Assembly: GCA_028097405.1 (NCBI GenBank)
Contig: JAOHEK010000029.1
Span: 1-34,066 of the forward strand
From: Paracoccaceae bacterium
Lineage (GTDB): Bacteria; Pseudomonadota; Alphaproteobacteria; Rhodobacterales; Rhodobacteraceae
Direction: 5' to 3'
Length of the DNA: 34,066 nucleotides
Shown here: positions 1 through 8,161 of the stretch, one piece after another
Layout: every line of letters starts with the position of its first letter
How positions within the stretch are numbered: the first letter of the stretch is position 1
Program-made: the position numbers and the translations under genes
Notes under the pieces: model-generated
The model's database searches: none
Seen by the model: the letters and a program-made list of their open reading frames with translations, nothing else
What the model was told of the DNA's origin: nothing

Positions 1-105
1 GCATAGCGGACATTGCACATGTCTTGTTCCGCATGACCTTTTGATAACCGACCTAAGACAAATCGTATTGGCGAACAGCGAATAGTGTATCGAACTGCGG
101 TAGGG

Positions 106-2763
106 CTAACCATGTGATGCCAAAACCAAAAGCTTCTTTCTAAAGCGCGCCGCCTTTCCGCCTCCCGGAATTGTCTCCAGGCAAGCAACGGCTTTGGTGT
201 TCTTAAGCGCTGCATTCTGGGCAAAGTGTAACTCATAGCAAAGCTCAAGTAGGCCTCCGATATCGCGCGGCGTGTCGTCTGGTGCAAAGTCAAGCAAGCC
301 GACGATGACATCCCTGGCAAACCTTCCCGCTCCCAGGTCGGCGACAGTTTTCATAGCCTTCGTCCAGCGGCTGGTCGGTAAGGAATGCGACATCATGAAC
401 TGCTTCAGAGCGGCAACAAAGACTTCGGTCGATAGCCTTCCTTCGGCTGCAAGCGTGGTCGTGGCCTCGATTGCCAAGGAGGACACCGATTTGTCTTCGC
501 ACGCCATGTAATAGGCCAAAATCCCGGCCCCAAGCAGTTCTATCGGGGGTCCAGGTCGGAAGAGCGGCTCAAGATAAGCCCGAGTGGGATTATCAGACAG
601 CTTCTGCCAAGTGTCCTGGGTAATTAGTCCTATGCGAAAGAACGGCTCATAATCCGCGGGACGCGATAGGGACGCCCAAGCAATGTCGGCGTATGTATTG
701 CCGCAACAGGTTTGATCAAAATGCCGACGCGCCTCAGTTCCAAAGAGCGCAGGCAAAGCGCAGCAGCCGATATCGTTTAGCGGCGTCACGGGAGCCTTAA
801 CATCGATCCACGTGTACTCACCGCCTTCGGAATGCTTTGCTGTGACCATTAATTCCGTCGCGGCGGGCACACCACAATCTGGCATCGGTTTTTTGAACAG
901 TTTGGCAACCTCGCCGTCAGGTTTCTCAGATTGGCGCGCGCGCCATGCTGCCGCCCAAAGCTCGGGTGTCGGACCCACCTGCACCTGCACACCCAAGGCA
1001 TAGGCCACCGCTCGATCTGCCTCAGTAACGGTCGTTAGGCTTTCTGCCGAACCGCTTTTGGGTGCCAAACGCATCAGAGACAATTCCAAGTCTTTGAGAT
1101 CAGGTTCGACGCCCGCATTTCTATAAGTCGCCATTCGGGAACAAAGATCGGTCACACTAACCGTGCCGGATGTATCACTGGGAAGTGCGAGAAGTGGCAA
1201 AGACACCCCTTTTATGACACGTTCGACGATCGCCACATTCCTCGCCAAATGAAATTCTTGAAGACTTAGTTTCTGAACGAAGGCATAATCATATTGACTA
1301 TCGCTTTGCTCAGACAGAATGGCCCTAAGGCTTTGGCCCTCGGCCAGCGCAAGTCCAGTCATGGCAAGAACGAAGCGGATATCACTTTCACCCGGCGATT
1401 TGCAGACCTGCTTGGCCCGCTTCCGCAGAGGCGACAGAACTGTTTTATTCGCCAAAAGCGCAGGACCGAACCGCGAGACGCCATCAATCGCGCGTTCAAC
1501 CTCGAACGGATCACGCGGGTCTTCGAGCAAAGACAGGAGTGATGTGAGCGTGTCTTGAGCCGACGCCACGGGTACGATCGGTTGCGCGGTCGCCGGAGAC
1601 GACACTATGTCAGCCGCGGGTACTGGATCCGCGGCCACGCCTGTCAGTGCGACGATCCTTGGGCGAACCGACGGCGCGACAAGATCTACGTATTCCGCCA
1701 GTTCCGTGACGACAGTCTCGGGGCCCAGAACTTCAATCGCATCCAGCGCTTTTCCTTGCACCCCGGCGTCTTCTGAAATCAGCGCGAGCACGGCTTTGGA
1801 AGCCGCTTCTGCCCGCAAGTTCGTTTGCCGTTTCGCCGCGCTCAGCAATAACTTCAAAGCTGCTCCCACTGTTCCCTTTGCTCTGGCCTGCAACGCAGAT
1901 CCCAAAGCGGCAAGTAGGTTGCTGCCGTCAAGAACGCCAGCCTTATCCAGCGCCTGAACGTACTTCAGCGCGAAGGACACAGTCGGCGGAATGGATGACG
2001 CTAACAGCCTAAGATATCGATCGGCCCATGCTGCCATTTCATTGGCGTCCGGCGCCATCAACACATGGAAACGCGAATACCACCCGGCGCGATACTGCGC
2101 GAAATCCCGTTCCAAGGCTTCTAACGAGGCATCAAGCAAACGCTGTCGATCCAGCTTACCCTCAACGGAATAACGCTTAAGTTGGTCCGCCCAACTCGCC
2201 TGACCGCGTTTAAGGAATTTGTCATGGTTCGCAAGGCTATCTTCGCCGCCGCCTTCGACCTCGAAGAAGCGCCAGACATCACCGGTCAGCAACGAGTCTT
2301 CATCGACATCATTTAACGTCGCCATGTAGCCGTAGTAACTCAGAATAATGGCATCACTCTCTGGACGTTCACAAAGCCCAGCCGTCCAGAGAGACCGGAA
2401 CTGCGCGACATAAAACACCCTCTCTTCGACGAAATGATCGACAACTGCTTGAAGCCAATCGGGCTGAAGTTTGCGAACGATGCCTTCAAGCGAGACTTTT
2501 TGCGGTATCGGGAAGAAGGACATCTTCTTCAATTCCGAGCCTGAGGCAGTCGCGAGCACAGCAATGGTAACAGCTTCGCCATCTTTGACCTGTAGCTCGG
2601 AAGGGCGATCCGCTATGGTCCAGAACCGGTCCAGTTTCTTGAAGCGCGTCATTGCGGGCTTTGCAAACGCCCGACGTTCCTTGGCGGGTATTATTGACAG
2701 TTCGTCCAGCACCGCCTTTGCGGATTTGGAGGTGATAAGATCGAGAAATTCCTGCTCAGTCAT
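106..2763 (-). CDS. DUF6493-like large protein, partner of SWIM protein
   Basis: The product has 885 residues, is soluble, and has no signal peptide or membrane segment that I can see. It is rich in short helical Ala/Leu stretches, as expected of a HEAT-like solenoid; I see no catalytic motif. The assignment to the DUF6493-type group rests on size, overall style and its position directly after a SWIM zinc-finger gene, a pairing known in bacterial SWIM/MoxR/VWA gene groups. Its ATG lies inside the end of the SWIM gene (8-nt overlap), so the two are translationally coupled. The stop is TAG at 106-108. The function is unknown. The MoxR ATPase and VWA protein usual in such groups are not seen in this window; they could lie left of position 1. 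I am confident of the coding call and moderate on the family name. Confidence 0.75.
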   Translation of the reverse strand: MTEQEFLDLITSKSAKAVLDELSIIPAKERRAFAKPAMTRFKKLDRFWTIADRPSELQVKDGEAVTIAVLATASGSELKKMSFFPIPQKVSLEGIVRKLQPDWLQAVVDHFVEERVFYVAQFRSLWTAGLCERPESDAIILSYYGYMATLNDVDEDSLLTGDVWRFFEVEGGGEDSLANHDKFLKRGQASWADQLKRYSVEGKLDRQRLLDASLEALERDFAQYRAGWYSRFHVLMAPDANEMAAWADRYLRLLASSIPPTVSFALKYVQALDKAGVLDGSNLLAALGSALQARAKGTVGAALKLLLSAAKRQTNLRAEAASKAVLALISEDAGVQGKALDAIEVLGPETVVTELAEYVDLVAPSVRPRIVALTGVAADPVPAADIVSSPATAQPIVPVASAQDTLTSLLSLLEDPRDPFEVERAIDGVSRFGPALLANKTVLSPLRKRAKQVCKSPGESDIRFVLAMTGLALAEGQSLRAILSEQSDSQYDYAFVQKLSLQEFHLARNVAIVERVIKGVSLPLLALPSDTSGTVSVTDLCSRMATYRNAGVEPDLKDLELSLMRLAPKSGSAESLTTVTEADRAVAYALGVQVQVGPTPELWAAAWRARQSEKPDGEVAKLFKKPMPDCGVPAATELMVTAKHSEGGEYTWIDVKAPVTPLNDIGCCALPALFGTEARRHFDQTCCGNTYADIAWASLSRPADYEPFFRIGLITQDTWQKLSDNPTRAYLEPLFRPGPPIELLGAGILAYYMACEDKSVSSLAIEATTTLAAEGRLSTEVFVAALKQFMMSHSLPTSRWTKAMKTVADLGAGRFARDVIVGLLDFAPDDTPRDIGGLLELCYELHFAQNAALKNTKAVACLETIPGGGKAARFRKKLLVLASHG

Positions 2764-4087
2764 TCTGTCGGTCCAGATCTATTTCTACTGCCAGCATGTG
2801 TTTGCACGGACCGCGCTGATCGCCGTTCTTGGCGAACCAAGGGCAGGTGCAACGCCAGCTGGTTTCGCCCTGCGTTACGGTATGGGTCACGTCGCTCGAC
2901 ACAACCTCAGCCTCGTCACCCACCCAACGTACTGCACCTTTGTCAAACAGCGCCTGCGCTGATTTCAGTCGTGGATTCAGTCCCTCAACCCTGCTCATGT
3001 CGAATGGTAGTTCGCGATGGAAGTAGGCTGCGCGTTCCAGGTCGAATCCGAGCTGCCCACCGGCGGCCAGCCCGGCCAGAGCAACCTCGACCGTCTTGGG
3101 GGCCAAATCCGTCGCCAGCGCTAAGGCTTCTGCATCTATTTGGTCTTGCCAGTTCAGTTGCGCAGTGATTGCCGCGACGCCAGACTTGTCAGAGCATGTC
3201 ATCTGGCTAAGCAACCCACCATCGCCCGAGAATCCTCGCCAGGGCTCGGCGTTCAGCACCAGCCAAAGCCGCTGCGTACCGAAATTCAACGCCCAGCTTG
3301 TGACCCCCGTGGAGCGATTAACATGTACATCCAGACCATCGGCCAACCCAGCCAGAGACTCGAACACACGTAACCTGTGGCTCCCCCGCAATGGAACTGA
3401 ACCCTTGCTCTCTCGCGCTGTTACCCGGGCCATGGATCCGGTGGCTGAAACCCAAACCATTTGATCATGCTTGGCTCTGGGCAATCCGCGCAGAAACCGC
3501 TGCGCCCCGATCTTTGGTAGGGAAAACGCGGGTTCCATTCCCGCAACCGCCACCTGCACCTCGGCGAAGCCCTTCACCCACCGCAGCGGCAGAGGCACCT
3601 TCTTTTCGACGATGGCCTTGCCATCTTTGATGATCTCGACCGCATCCGCGCCGATGCTGATCGCCATCTTAGTGTTTCGCGCTACCGTGGCCAAGGCTCC
3701 GCGCAGTTCAGGTCCGAAGTCGACATTAGTGGTGCCTTTACGGCGCTCTTCTACATCCAGAGCGGCGTTATCCAGATCCAGCCTGATATAAGCGCTGCAA
3801 CAGGCGGAAAAGCCTTCGAACCGAACCGCATCAGCACCAACTGTCGCTACCGGATCCGCTTCGCGTAAAATCTTTGCCAACATCGACGGTGGAACATAGA
3901 ACCGCGACCCGACAATCTCGGAGATAGCTCGCAACGATTTGGCCGTCACTTCCGGGGCAAGCGCCCGCGCCCTCAGAAAAGCCGGTTTGGTTGCGACGTT
4001 TCGATCGCTCGCCAACGCCAGAGAGGGTCCCGTTGGGGTCGCTTCCAGGATGGAGATGTGGTCATATATGTAGGCTTGTTCGATCAC
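2756..4087 (-). CDS. SWIM zinc-finger protein
   Basis: The product has 443 residues. The C-terminus carries a SWIM zinc-finger signature, C-x-C-x12-C-x-H, with C413, C415, C428 and H430. SWIM domains bind zinc and are thought to mediate DNA or protein contact. The rest has no motif I recognise. The proposed start is GTG at 4087. An AGGAG sequence lies 14 nt upstream, a long spacing, and no better in-frame start is visible, so the start is uncertain. The IS1111-like element begins only about 130 bases upstream, so the promoter or an upstream operon partner may have been displaced by insertion. The gene overlaps the following DUF6493-like gene by 8 nt. Related bacterial clusters include a MoxR-type ATPase and a VWA protein, neither of which is present on this side. 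Confidence 0.8.
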   Translation of the reverse strand: MIEQAYIYDHISILEATPTGPSLALASDRNVATKPAFLRARALAPEVTAKSLRAISEIVGSRFYVPPSMLAKILREADPVATVGADAVRFEGFSACCSAYIRLDLDNAALDVEERRKGTTNVDFGPELRGALATVARNTKMAISIGADAVEIIKDGKAIVEKKVPLPLRWVKGFAEVQVAVAGMEPAFSLPKIGAQRFLRGLPRAKHDQMVWVSATGSMARVTARESKGSVPLRGSHRLRVFESLAGLADGLDVHVNRSTGVTSWALNFGTQRLWLVLNAEPWRGFSGDGGLLSQMTCSDKSGVAAITAQLNWQDQIDAEALALATDLAPKTVEVALAGLAAGGQLGFDLERAAYFHRELPFDMSRVEGLNPRLKSAQALFDKGAVRWVGDEAEVVSSDVTHTVTQGETSWRCTCPWFAKNGDQRGPCKHMLAVEIDLDRQND

Positions 4088-4220
4088 ACTAGTCTGCTGA
4101 AAGCTCCTAAATCTATCAAGGGTACCTTGAGTTTATTAAGCCAACTGAGCAAAAATGAGGCGAAGACAAGCTCGGTCCTAAGCCATTTGACGATGGGCGT
4201 TCGGCCCATTGCGGATGAGG

Positions 4221-4233
4221 TGGGTGGCTCCTG
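4221..4233. repeat. Left inverted repeat of IS1111-like element
   Basis: TGGGTGGCTCCTG is the exact reverse complement of the right repeat at 5551-5563. Twelve of its bases also pair with AGGAGCCACCCA at 4285-4296, directly before the transposase start codon. Confidence 0.8.
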
Positions 4234-4284
4234 CTCCACCGGCATCGAATGTGCCAAAGTGCAGTTATCATCAACTGCTAGGAT

Positions 4285-4296
4285 AGGAGCCACCCA
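4285..4296 (+). repeat. Internal copy of the right inverted repeat, overlapping the transposase RBS
   Basis: AGGAGCCACCCA immediately precedes the ATG at 4297 and contains the AGGAG ribosome binding site. It is identical to 12 bases of the right terminal repeat and complementary to the left one. A transcript started outside the element could fold the left repeat onto this site and hide the ribosome binding site, a plausible guard against read-through translation. That role is inference. Confidence 0.6.
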
Positions 4297-5349
4297 ATGA
4301 CAGTTAAGACAGTCGGCCTAGATTTGGCCAAGGATGTTTTTCAAGTTCACGGTATTTCAGAAAGTGGGCGCGTGATCTTCAACAAGCCAATCAAGCGTGC
4401 GAAGCTCTTGGCGTTTTTTGAGGCACTGCCACCTTGTATGGTCGGAATGGAGGCCTGTGGATCAGCCCATCACTGGGGTCGCACGTTGCGCAAGGCTGGT
4501 CATGACGTCAGGCTAATGCCAGCAAACTATGTGAAGCCTTATGTCAAACGCGGAAAGACAGATGCTGTGGACGCGGAGGCAATTTGCGAAGCTGTCAGGC
4601 GTCCGACGATGCGCTTTGTCGAGATCAAAACCGAGGATCAACAGGCTATTCTATCGATCCACCGCACGCGGGATCTGGCAGTCCGGCAGCGCACCCAGCT
4701 GGCCAATATGATCCGCAGCCTGTTGCGCGAGTTCGGGCATATCTTGCCTATCGGGATCGAAGCGGTAACAGCCTTTGCGAAGCGCCACCTTGACGGTGAT
4801 CACCCGGACATGCCCGAGATCGCGAACGGAATGCTCGGTATCCAGTGCTATCAATTCATCGGCTTGAACGAGCGCGTCGAAGGCTACTCAAAGATGATCG
4901 AACAACATGCTCGGCTAAATGCTGATGCGCGCAGATTGATGCGCATGCCAGGAATTGGGCCAATAACGGCATCGGCCATTGTCGCCACGATCGGGGACGC
5001 AAAACAATTCCGCACCGGGCGCGATCTAGCGGCTTGGCTGGGGCTGACCCCGCTCAACAAATCCAGTGGCGGCAAGGAGCGATTGGGCAAGATCACAAAG
5101 GCTGGCGACCGCTACATTCGCAAGCTTCTGGTCGTGGGCATGACGTCTCGTGCCGTGATGGCGAAGCGCTCACCTGAAAAGTGGATTTGTGGACGGCCAA
5201 GATCATCGCGGAGAAACCGTTCCGGCTGGCAACAGTCGCGATGGCAAACAAAGCAGCGCGTTCCATCTGGGCGATGCTCACAAAGAAACAGGAATACCGG
5301 CAGCCCGCGCTCTAACCGCGCCGACTGCCTACGAGATGCAAGACGTTGA
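4297..5349 (+). pseudogene. IS110-family DEDD transposase, C-terminal frameshift
   Basis: The N-terminus has the RuvC-like DEDD domain (GLDLAKD, then GMEACGS, then DAVDAEA). The C-terminal Transposase_20 domain follows (PGIGPITA, then GLTPLNKSSGGKERLG with the expected catalytic serine). After residue 295 the reading changes at CCTGAAAAGTGG (5173-5184): the open frame runs on as unrelated Arg-rich sequence to 5349. The -1 frame, read from GTG at 5181, gives 44 residues typical of the family end (LATVAMANKAAR, then QEYRQPAL) and stops at 5313-5315. The simplest reading is loss of one G in what was AAGGTG. A -1 ribosomal slip on A-AAG is possible but unusual for IS110. The natural end is therefore 5315, and the element is probably not autonomous. 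Confidence 0.85.
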
Positions 5350-5550
5350 AGTGATGATGCGGAATTAAGTCAACCAAGAGCAAGGACACTCCGGGAAGGT
5401 CATCGGCCCTCTGAGGTCGTTAAGCCGATTGGAACCTTGCTTGCGGAATTCATCAGGGCCAGTGGAGGCAATGCCAAAACATAAACAGGCCGGACAGACG
5501 ACAGTACTGACGAAAATGACCGCAAACATCGACAGAAAACGCTTGCAATG
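5316..5550 (+). ncRNA. Candidate seekRNA/bridge RNA region of the IS1111-like element
   Basis: This 235-base noncoding space lies between the transposase stop and the right inverted repeat, where IS1111 elements encode the RNA that guides target choice. It can fold locally: ATCGGC at 5402-5407 pairs with GCCGAT at 5424-5429, and the GGCCCT nearby can pair with an AGGGCC further on. The strand is taken from the transposase. RNA ends and guide bases cannot be fixed by eye. Confidence 0.45.
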
Positions 5551-5563
5551 CAGGAGCCACCCA
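5551..5563. repeat. Right inverted repeat of IS1111-like element
   Basis: CAGGAGCCACCCA is the exact reverse complement of 4221-4233. It marks the right end of the first element; the second IS110-type element starts within a few bases. Confidence 0.8.
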
Positions 5564-5566
5564 CAG

Positions 5567-5755
5567 AGGACCTTCACCACCCTATCTTGATGCTGCAACG
5601 CGGCCCGTCGAACCGGACTTTCGCTGCAGTGCTGCAATCGTGGCGTACGCGAATTCACAGTTTGCGGGACGAAGCATGGGTAATCGGGCTGACCATCATG
5701 ATGGGTCAGGTTCTTGATAGAGTTGCAGAAGTTTTTGCAATTTGAGGAGAACAAA
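5567..5755 (+). ncRNA. Candidate bridge RNA region upstream of the second transposase
   Basis: In IS110-subgroup elements such as IS621 the bridge RNA is encoded in the noncoding left end, upstream of the recombinase. Here about 190 bases occupy that position. They contain a near-palindrome at 5690-5710 (CTGACC, then GGTCAG) and repeated CTGCA-type motifs that can pair. Assignment rests on position and foldability only. Confidence 0.4.
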
Positions 5756-6790
5756 ATGGATTACTATGTTGGACTGGATATATCGCTGAGAACTGTTGCA
5801 GTTTGCGTGATCAATGCTGATGGCAAGCTGATCTTTGAGCGCTCGGTTGCCTGCGAAATCGAAGACATCGTCGAATGTCTACGGGACGTGCCGACCGCCG
5901 CCCTGCACATTGGCTTTGAAGCAGGGCCAATGTGCCAACATTTGTTTAGGGGCCTTCGCGCCGCAGGCTTTGATGTTGTTTGCATGGAAGCGCGCCAGGT
6001 GAATGCGGCGCTATCGGCGATGCGCAACAAGACAGATAAGACCGACGCGCGCGGAATTGCACAGGTGCTGCGTTCCGGTTGGTTCAATCCAGTTTATATC
6101 AAAAGCCGTGAAGCCCACGCGCTTCGGGCGCTTTTGAGTAGTCGCAAAGCGATCCAGAAGAAGTGTATTGATTTGGCCAATGAAGTCCGTGGATTGTTCA
6201 AGATATTTGGTATCCGACTTCCTTCTCGCGTCGAGCAAGGCTCTTTTGATGAGCGGGTGAGACCGTTGGTCGAAGCGGACCCTGATTTGTCCCATGCGCT
6301 CTTGCCTTTGCTTGATGCACGGGCCGTGCTTTACACAACTTACCGCGAGCTTGACAGACGCGTAAAACAGGCGGCCAGCCGAGACGAGGCCTGCATGCGT
6401 TTCATGGCCATTCCGGGCGTCGGGCCAATTGCAGCATTGACCTTTAGGGCTGCCGTTGATGATCCATCGCGCTTTACCAGCTCGCGTACTGTGGCCGCAC
6501 ATTTTGGACTTACGCCACGGCGATACCAATCTGGCGAAAAGGACAATCCGGGACGCATCTCGAAAGCAGGTGACTCTGATGTTCGAGCAACACTTTACAG
6601 CGCCGCGAACGCCATGATGATGCGCTCTGTCGCTGGATCAGAAATCAAGAGCTGGGGTCTGCGACTGATGCGTCGGAAAGGCCGCCGCCGTGCCCTTGTG
6701 GCCGTCGCAAGAAAGTTAGCCGTCATAATGCACCGTATCTGGGCAGATGGCACCGAGTTCCGTCATGAACCATTGAGGGGAGCAGCATGA
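5756..6790 (+). CDS. IS110-family DEDD transposase, intact
   Basis: The product has 344 residues from ATG 5756, which has a GAGGAG ribosome binding site eight bases upstream. An in-frame upstream start at 5714 lacks one. The N-terminal RuvC-like domain shows GLDIS, GFEAGP and KTDKTDARG. The C-terminal Transposase_20 domain shows IPGVGPIAA and GLTPRRYQSGEKDNPGRISKAGD, with the serine expected to act in strand exchange. IS110 enzymes are serine/DEDD recombinases guided by an element-encoded RNA. Length and motifs are complete, so it may be active. It is only distantly like the transposase of the adjacent element. Confidence 0.92.
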   Translation: MDYYVGLDISLRTVAVCVINADGKLIFERSVACEIEDIVECLRDVPTAALHIGFEAGPMCQHLFRGLRAAGFDVVCMEARQVNAALSAMRNKTDKTDARGIAQVLRSGWFNPVYIKSREAHALRALLSSRKAIQKKCIDLANEVRGLFKIFGIRLPSRVEQGSFDERVRPLVEADPDLSHALLPLLDARAVLYTTYRELDRRVKQAASRDEACMRFMAIPGVGPIAALTFRAAVDDPSRFTSSRTVAAHFGLTPRRYQSGEKDNPGRISKAGDSDVRATLYSAANAMMMRSVAGSEIKSWGLRLMRRKGRRRALVAVARKLAVIMHRIWADGTEFRHEPLRGAA

Positions 6791-7100
6791 TCTGACCGAA
6801 CCCTTTCAACGATCATAGACGGGATCGTCCCTCACCGGACGAGGTCTGTGGAAGACGCCGAAAAAGCTCACTGCGCAACTTGAAGCGCGAGACTAAGCGG
6901 GGCGCTCCACGTCCAATCCGACACATGCATGCAGCGGCCCAACCGAACCGGGTCATCGATGACTGCGAAGAGAAGTGTGACCCGGATGAGAGACAACGAT
7001 TCCTACAGCACGGAAATCAAACGATGAAATGAACTTGACCCAAACGCCCGATTAGAGAAGTTAGCTTTCGTTGCTCGCGGCCCAATATCAGCTTTTCAGG
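6791..7100. other. Noncoding right end of second IS and junction to LysE gene
   Basis: There is no gene here. Up to about 7050 the sequence looks like the IS110-type right end; the last 50 bases lead to the stop of the LysE gene. I saw no inverted repeat and no clear duplication of the target site. Confidence 0.5.
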
Positions 7101-7742
7101 CTAAGCCCTCTCGGTCGCCAGCCGAACGCCGAATAAAATTAGAGCGCTCCCAATAACCCGCTCAATCCATGCACCAAAGCGGTCGTAAATACGCCGAGCG
7201 CGTCCGGTCGAGAGCAAAAGGATGACTAACCCGTACCAGACAATCTCTATCAAGAACGAAGATCCAAGAATGGTCGCTTTGGCCCAAAGTGCAGTGTTTG
7301 GCGGGACGGCTACTGCATAGAGGCTTACGAAAAAGGCGATCCCCTTCGGGTTTGACAGATTCACGAGCGCGCCAAGACGCACGCCTCGCAAAACCTCACG
7401 GTATCGCCCCATGCCCAAACGCGCTGCTTCGGATGCCTCCATTGTCGTCATCTCACCAGCATGACGCCACGCTTGAACACCAAGCCAAACCAGATAAAGG
7501 CCACCCCCAATTTGGACGACGCGGGTCAGCCAGCCAAGCTGCTGCAATAATGCAGACAATCCGACCATGGCCAGCACCCCATAAAAAGTTGCAGCGACGG
7601 CAAGTCCGACTGTAGCTCCCCAAGCGGCATGATCCTCTCGACGTAACGCAAGGCGCGAAATGAGAGCAAAGTTTGGCCCAGGGCTAATCACAATCATGGC
7701 GTAGAGGAACAGAACGGTCAGTACAACTGATGCATCAGACAT
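7101..7742 (-). CDS. LysE/RhtB family amino acid exporter
   Basis: The product has 213 residues, the usual size for the family, with about six hydrophobic segments. The N-terminus carries the family signature MIVISPGPNF, and a NLSNPKGIAFF motif sits near residue 130. LysE/RhtB proteins export amino acids such as lysine, threonine or homoserine lactone across the inner membrane; the substrate cannot be told from sequence. It stands alone, next to the IS pair, and reads on the minus strand. The start ATG at 7740-7742 fits the family N-terminus. Confidence 0.92.
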   Translation of the reverse strand: MSDASVVLTVLFLYAMIVISPGPNFALISRLALRREDHAAWGATVGLAVAATFYGVLAMVGLSALLQQLGWLTRVVQIGGGLYLVWLGVQAWRHAGEMTTMEASEAARLGMGRYREVLRGVRLGALVNLSNPKGIAFFVSLYAVAVPPNTALWAKATILGSSFLIEIVWYGLVILLLSTGRARRIYDRFGAWIERVIGSALILFGVRLATERA

Positions 7743-8161
7743 TATAATGACTCCAAGTTAGGTTAAGGTTAAGTCTAGCAGTTCATTCACACATTTTACA
7801 AAGCTGACTTTCGCTGCATCACAGAAAATCGGTAGAAAGGGCTCTCAGCCGCCATCGGATGCGGCGCAGCATCCGCCGCCAAGCCACCAATTTGCCTGTC
7901 GCTCACGGCCCAAAGCCGCCGTTTACCACTGCCGTTAAGCGCTGCAGCCACAGCCCGCATTGCAGACCTTCGCCTCAAGCGCAAAATCTCAGAGCCGGCG
8001 GATCACACTTCGCAGGGCATCTTGATCTTTAATTTGTACGTACTGCTTTCGGTCCAAATCGGATTTTCAGCCGATCAAGTTAGGCATGCAATAATCTTGC
8101 TTTACGTGACATTAGAATTAACGCCTCCACCAATGAGCGACAGCAGTGCTTGTGCCGATCA
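7743..8161. other. Intergenic region with a GC-rich hairpin, no gene
   Basis: No supported gene. A perfect hairpin, CGGATGC at 7856-7862 with GCATCCG at 7869-7875, sits in a GC-rich block (about 7800-7990). That block resembles dispersed intergenic sequence I have seen in Roseobacter genomes, but I could not verify this. A 62-codon open frame across it has no family features. Confidence 0.4.

Larger units (their letters stand above)
4221..5563 (+). mobile_element. IS1111-like (IS110 superfamily) insertion sequence
   Basis: The element is bounded by a perfect 13-bp inverted repeat: TGGGTGGCTCCTG at 4221-4233 and its reverse complement at 5551-5563. Subterminal inverted repeats of about this length define the IS1111 subgroup of the IS110 family; true ends usually lie a few bases outside them. 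The element holds one transposase gene, broken by a frameshift, and about 235 noncoding bases between the transposase and the right repeat. In IS1111 elements this 3' space encodes the guide RNA (seekRNA or bridge RNA). The element separates the SWIM gene from a second IS110-family element that starts almost at its right end. Confidence 0.75.
5567..7050 (+). mobile_element. Second IS110-family insertion sequence (approximate ends)
   Basis: An intact DEDD transposase gene (5756-6790) is flanked by about 190 noncoding bases on the left and about 260 on the right. No terminal inverted repeat is evident, which fits the IS110 subgroup proper rather than IS1111. The right noncoding part has the look of IS110-type right ends as I remember them; the outer limit near 7050 is an estimate. 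The left limit is set by the right repeat of the neighbouring element. The two elements are in the same orientation. Confidence 0.6.

Noticed and set aside
4084-4293. 69-codon minus-strand frame before the SWIM gene
   Set aside because: It crosses the left repeat of the IS and has no family features; it arises from the IS left end.
5365-5754. 129-codon minus-strand frame and a 65-codon plus-strand frame between the two transposases
   Set aside because: They span the right repeat of the first IS and the left end of the second, so they cross an element boundary; both areas are better read as noncoding guide-RNA regions.
6011-6529. 172-codon minus-strand frame in the second transposase
   Set aside because: Shadow of an intact transposase with all catalytic motifs.
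7796-7984. 62-codon Arg/Ala-rich minus-strand frame
   Set aside because: Low-complexity frame in a GC-rich hairpin-bearing intergenic block; no homology signal.
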